From Lingula anatina (Eukaryota; Brachiopoda; Lingulata; Lingulida; Lingulidae), in assembly GCF_001039355.2 (NCBI RefSeq), contig NW_019775405.1, positions 166,959 to 230,958 on the forward strand: a stretch of DNA of 64,000 nt, written 5' to 3'. A program made the position numbers and the translations under genes. The notes beneath the pieces were generated by a model. That model worked only from the letters and a program-made list of their open reading frames with translations, had not been told where the DNA came from and did no database searches. Shown in pieces: positions 58,751 through 64,000 of this stretch (position 1 is the first letter of the stretch; the number at the start of each line of letters is the position of its first letter).

Positions 58751-60714
58751 AAGCTTTGTTTCCTCCATTTGTCATTAAAAATCCACAAGTGTTTTAATCT
58801 GATGTTGAAAAAACAAATTAAAGCATGACTTTGGCAACTCTTCTGAACAAATGTTCCCATTTTTATATTTAAGTCCACATCATTGAAGAATTAATGTTTT
58901 CCTTTTGTAAGAAAAGATGCCATTGTAATTTTCTTCTCTACCACAATTTCATTGCTGAAGTGCAGTAGCATCCATGAGAAGAATGTTTATTGAGGGAAGG
59001 ATGTAAATGATTTGAAATATCACTTAAAGTTTTTTGAAGAAACGGAAAAAATTCAAATTTATAGAAGTCCTTCTTTTGTTATGGTCTTTCTTTATGAATA
59101 ACACATTTTATAAGCATTTAATTTTATTTTCTTTATTTATATAAAATATTTCATACAACATATTTACTATAAGGCTTACAATTTTAAAAAAAAGGAAGAA
59201 TGAAATAGATTATTTAATGGAATAGTAGAAGGAGAAGAAGGGGACAAGAACAAATCAAGTTACATCTTCTTAAAGAAGAAACATGCTTTTTACTGCCATC
59301 GTTATTGATATTTTAAAACAATTCAAAAGGTGCATGCACCCACACACACACCAAATCCCAACACAAAGTAATCCTATTTGGGGAAGTTGAGAAGAGTACC
59401 ACTCATCTATAACTATATTCTATACAATTATGAGTATAATATCAAAATAAGTGGATATTATCACATTATCCTGTCCTTTCTGTCTGTGGTCTATACAACA
59501 TCATGGAGAAGTATAGAATGGTACAGTTTGTACACATCTGTTTGTTAGCTGGTTATTGACACAGACAAGCTATACTGGAGATAATATTCACTAAATACTT
59601 TGTTTTATATCTGTTCTATATACAATTGACCAAAAAAGTTCTGAAACATTCAATTATTTTTCAATAATTAAAAAAAAACTACGCAATCTAATGGGAAAAT
59701 CTTCAGTGTAAGTAAAAAAGTAATGAGGGTGCATTATCCATCAATATTTGGTTAAAATATTTACCTTAGCTCATACAGTTTCTTAATAAATAAATGTGAA
59801 ATAAATAAATTTATAAATTTACAAATTTATAAATAAACTCTGCTTAATAGCTCCCAGTAAACTATGAAACCTAGCAGGTGCAGAAGAGCCTCCACTACTT
59901 ATTGTACATAGTTTAAAAATATCTGATGTCTTTGGAAATTACCATATCAGCAGATAAATCTACACAAATACCATGCAAAGTTCTATCAACCCTGGTGACA
60001 GTGAAGTTTATATGGCACCCATTGAAAACGGAGATTAAGCGGGTTTTGTCCTTTTTTGAAAGTTCCCATTTAGATGGCACAATAACACAAATTAAAATAT
60101 TAATATTTATAGCGAGTTTCTTTATCTATGAGATATGTAATAATCATCTGATACTTGTGCTCTCATCTCTAAACGTCTTATTAAAAAAAAAGTCAATCTT
60201 CCATAAAGGAAAAAAATCCCTAAACTACAAATAAAATGCTATGAAAACACCTCAAAATCATAAAATGTATAAAGCAGACACTTAGAACATCCCTAAATGT
60301 ATCACAGATTTCTGCAACATGTCTAATAACACAGTAAATATCCAGATTGTTATTTGTGCTTTTATTTAAAAACAATTTAGTTGTGTCTGTCCCCTAATTT
60401 GTTCATAACTTGCCAATATTTCTTATCATCTATTCAGTAGATAGCAATGTCATCAATGAAACAATGTTTTAGCTGAGGCTGAGTAATATAACATTTGGGC
60501 AATGAGTATAATCTTGAAATTGTCATCAATTCTTCATATCTGAACATTTGCCTTTGACTGACCATTGCAGTGTCTTTATTCTTGGCAATGTGCACAGCTC
60601 TTGTAAGTTAACATTTTCCACATGTCTGAAAAGTCACTTAGGTATTGGAAACTGTGTTGTTTGCTTTTCTTTTTTTAAGTTTATCACATAGCATAGTACG
60701 GTCCTTTGATGTGA

Positions 60715-63700
60715 TTAGTACTTGATCAGCTTGAGAAGATCATACCGCTCATGCTCAACAAAAAACTGACAGAGAATATCAAATGCCTTGTCAGATTTCA
60801 TGGTCAGAAAGTCCAAGAAGACAGCAGTTTTATCAGGAGATGTCTTAATCCACTCAGATTCACGGTCTGACAGGATGCTTTCTTGGATAAAGACATCAAT
60901 CAACTCAAAGAGACAAGGTTCAGTGATGTTTTGCTTCAGGTTATTTTTGTTCTTCTTGATAACTGAAATAGATACAATGTAATAAATGCCCAGGTTTGAT
61001 ACAAGGAGATACAATGTTACAATATTGTTGCTGGAGGTCCTACTTACTGTATGTGACGGTGTATGTCAGATGCTCAACCTAGTTTGATTAAATTATCAGA
61101 CTTGGCAAATAATCAAGAAACATATCGTTATTTTACCCTTTTTAATTAAGAAACAAAATCGAAAATATCTTAAAATAAAATTTACTGAAGCTCTTACCTT
61201 CCTGCCAGCTCATGGTCAGGTGTGGTGGGTAGACCAGGTCTGTAGGAATGTAGACACCAGTATTGACACATGGCACCTGTTTTGGTTTGGAGACGCCCCC
61301 AGACAGATAGGTCTGGTCCAGTATCTCTCCAGGGAAGAGTGTGGGATCCTCACAGTTTTCACTTGTACAGTGGGGGCACACCAAGTATTTGTCAAAGTAC
61401 ACCCCAGGGCACTCTTCTTTGATGATGTCCATGAGGTCAGCATAAGCACAAGCAAAAACGGACCACATCTTTGAGAGGTCTGCTCCACGTATAGCTATAG
61501 TGATGATCCAGTCCAAGGTGCTGCTAGCAGGATGGTGATGTCTTTCCTGTCGGGAGAAATGAGTTTGACATTCTTGAAGTTCTGCATACACCCCATCCTT
61601 CCAATCAATACGTTTGGTCTTCAAAAGTCCAAGGTACTTGTGCTGACGAACAGACAATTTTTCGTATATGCCTTCTGGACATCTGTATGGAAAATAGTTC
61701 TGCAAAGTCAGTTGTGTGGTGCCTGTGGGAACTTTTCTGGGCCATTTTTCATCCAACTCAGGCTGTCTCTCCAGCGTAAGAAGCCATGGAAAGTGGAATG
61801 AGATGCTGGATGGAACCAATGGATCCTCCTGAACTTGATAGCACAACTCCATTTTCTGCATCAGTTCTACCATGACATCAGCTTCAGTGGTTGATAATCT
61901 GAAAGGCTCACATAAGCAGTCCATTGCTTCTCTGGAAATGATGCCTCTGCTGAAGATATCATCATGGATTTTCTTTGCTTTAGGTTCTGAAATACTCATG
62001 GACTGTTGTAGTTTGGCCCGGACAGCATCACTATCGTGATTCAGCACTGCTTTGAGAACATTTGCAAGAACCTCTTGCCTGTGAAACACAACTTTCTTCA
62101 GAGTAGGGCTTGAATCAAACCAAATGATGTCACCACGGTCAGCAAGAAAACTTAAAATGTCGCATGTTGCCAAATCAAGACCTTCATTGGAATAATTTCT
62201 CTTTTTCCAGGGTGTTGGAGCAGACTGCAGAATAAGGTCTTGTAACTTGTCCCAGCCAAGTGTATTTTCAGAGCCTTCATATTTCTTGGTGCAAACCATG
62301 GTGGCAGCATCAACCCACATTTCTGGTAAAATTACAGCACGCTCTTTTGCAACAGTAGTAAGAAAACTTTGTAAACCTTCAATTCCCTCCATGGTCTTGG
62401 AACTCACCCCAAAAATGTCTTCATGGATGTCTATTACTTGGCCTTGTGACGACATCAGTTTCCACTTCTTATCTTGATAGGCTTGAAGGATAGATGTTTG
62501 GGTTTCATCTGTGTTCAGAATTTTCTTCTCAATGCTCTTTATTTGAGACTCATACCATTTCTGTTTTCTCTGCCTGTGGTCTTCAAACTGTTTCTTAATT
62601 TTAGAACACTTTGCACTGTAGGCTTCATCTTGATCAATATGAGTTCCCACTACTGCCATCTTTATACCTGGCAATTTTTCTTGTACTCTGTCAATCCAGT
62701 TTCCAATGTAGAGCTGATAATGTGCTTTATTTTCTGGATCATACTCTGCTAGGTCAAATGTGATTAGGACCAAGCCGCGTTTGGAAATGAAAATGGGATG
62801 GCCAATTTTGTAGACATCATGTCCGCCAAAGTCATTGATATTGAAGGCAATGTTTTGGTCAGTCTCCCATGTCCCTTGTTCTACCACTCTTGTCCTGTCT
62901 GCTGATGTTGTGAGTGTTGACTTTCCTCTCTGCAATGTGCGAGAGAGACTGGTTTTTCCTACTTCTGTTTCTCCAAGCAAGTTGACCTGTATTCTGTTTG
63001 ACAGGATTGCCTCGGTAGTAGTTAATGCTTCAAAATACCTTTTGATTGCATCAAGACCTCTGACAGCAATATGCTCTGGTGGTTGTACCAGGGGGTTCCC
63101 CCTCACATTTAATTCCACCAAGCTTTTCATATTCCCTATCTGAGGTGGCAGTTGAGTAATGTTATTGGACTCCAGATCCAGCGATTCCAGCCCAGTCATT
63201 GAAATGATATCTGCTGGTATATCAGATATCTGGTTGTTACCCAAGTCCAGCTCCTTTAGGTAAGTCATGCTACAAAGTGCTTTGGGAAATGTTGTGAAAC
63301 AATTCCAACTGAGATCCAATATTCTAAGCCCCGTCATACCACTGATCTCTACTGGTATGGCAGATAGCTGGTTGCGATCCAGATACAGCTCTGCCAGGTT
63401 GGCCAAGCTACACAATGCTACAGGGATTGTAGCGATGCGATTGGCAATGATACTAAATCTTTTAAGCCCTGTCATACCACTGATCTCCGCTGGTATGTCA
63501 GGTATCTGGTTGGTATTAAGGTACAGCTGCTCTAGGTTGGCCATGCCACACACTGCTGTGGGGAATGCAGTGAAACGATTACAATGAAGCCAGAACAGTC
63601 TGAGGCCAGTCATTCTAGTGATATCAACTGGTATGTCAGATAGCTTACTGTCCGTTAATTCCAGATGCTCTAGGTTAGCCATGTTCAGCAACGCTGCTGG

Positions 63701-64000
63701 GAATGTGGTGAAGGGATTCCCACTGAGATCGAATATTTTGAGCCCAGTCATACCGCTGATCTCCACTGGTAAGTCAGACAACTGATTGTCATGCAAGTTC
63801 AGGATTTCTAGCTTAGTCATGCCACACAGTACTTTGGGGAATGTAGTGAAAGCATTGGCGTAAAGGTCCAACATGGTGAGGAAAGTCAGGCTGGATATGG
63901 ACTGTGGTAAAGAAGATAGCCTGTTATTTTGTGCATATATTACACTAACATTGGCACACCTGTCAATGGACTCAGGAAGGTTGTCTATATCAGCATGGCT
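60715..64000 (-). CDS. LRR-Roc-COR-CARD protein 3 (5' end beyond the window)
   Basis: Exon 1 runs from the window edge (64000, in frame) to 61198. The CARD exon is 60962-60715, after donor GAAG/GTAAGA and acceptor TATTTCAG. The visible part is 1016 codons and fully open. It starts within the N-terminal region just before LPESIDRC. About 14 LRRs are visible, two more than in proteins 1 and 2. The Roc GTPase has GETEVGKTS, DFGGH and THID. COR and the CPHC/CVNTG region follow, then a CARD with VFIQESILSDRESEWIKTSPDKTA. The initiating ATG, by comparison about 40 codons further out, is not in the window. Domain roles are as inferred for protein 2; protein 3 is closer to protein 1 in the DLVYPPHLTMSWQEG end and to protein 2 in the CARD tail (FDILCQFFVE). 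Confidence 0.92.

Larger units (their letters stand above)
56148..60714. other. Upstream region of gene 2 and intergenic region to gene 3
   Basis: Contains two promoter/first-exon blocks (56585, 58581), a further donor-bearing block (57683), and a local duplication (about 57175-57320 against 57970-58160; shared GTAG-AGGAATGGT-GTCTGC). Plus-strand frame 57826-58071 lies in this duplicated sequence and is not convincing. From about 60620 down to the gene 3 stop the sequence is conserved 3' UTR. No other gene found. Confidence 0.5.

Overview
This is a 64 kb piece of an animal nuclear genome. It is intron-rich and AT-rich, with long introns, GT-AG splice sites, microsatellites, foldback elements and poly-C/poly-G runs. 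The gene families fit a heterozygous marine invertebrate deuterostome (echinoderm, hemichordate or lancelet); that placement is inference from content and I cannot name the species. Four runs of N (3174, 23473-23489, 28020, 35668) mark contig joins. Three of them lie next to direct near-duplicates of 1 to 3.2 kb, which look largely like unmerged allelic contig ends rather than real duplications.

Layout. 1-6377: the same ~3.2 kb non-coding segment twice. 6979-16812 (+): a four-coding-exon HMGA-type AT-hook gene with a 9 kb intron, then a long 3' untranslated region carrying one let-7 seed site and clusters of X-box-like palindromes. 21.7-25.3 kb: another duplicated segment holding the 3' part of an unrecognised cysteine-rich gene on the minus strand. 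28.0-28.6 kb: a CCAAT/TATA promoter-like region after an N. 29.8-31.1 kb (-): a homologue of human C3orf18, including a 26-nt micro-exon, whose last visible exon runs into a 50-bp tandem array split by a TTAA-flanked inverted-repeat element. 34.6-40.5 kb (+): HEMK1, the release-factor glutamine methyltransferase, head to head with the C3orf18 homologue over an apparent ETS/NRF1/E-box bidirectional promoter. The human genes are also neighbours.

41.5-64.0 kb: three tandem minus-strand paralogues, the last cut by the window edge. Each encodes leucine-rich repeats, a Roc GTPase, a COR domain and a Cys-rich tail in one giant exon, followed by a separate CARD exon. The order parallels NOD-like receptors, but with a Roc-COR switch in place of NACHT. 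The paralogues differ by two-repeat steps in LRR number, the first carries a one-base frameshift, and the sequence upstream of the two complete genes carries repeated copies of a conserved candidate first-exon/promoter block. This array is the best candidate for a poorly described system: a lineage-expanded Roc-COR-CARD innate sensor family.
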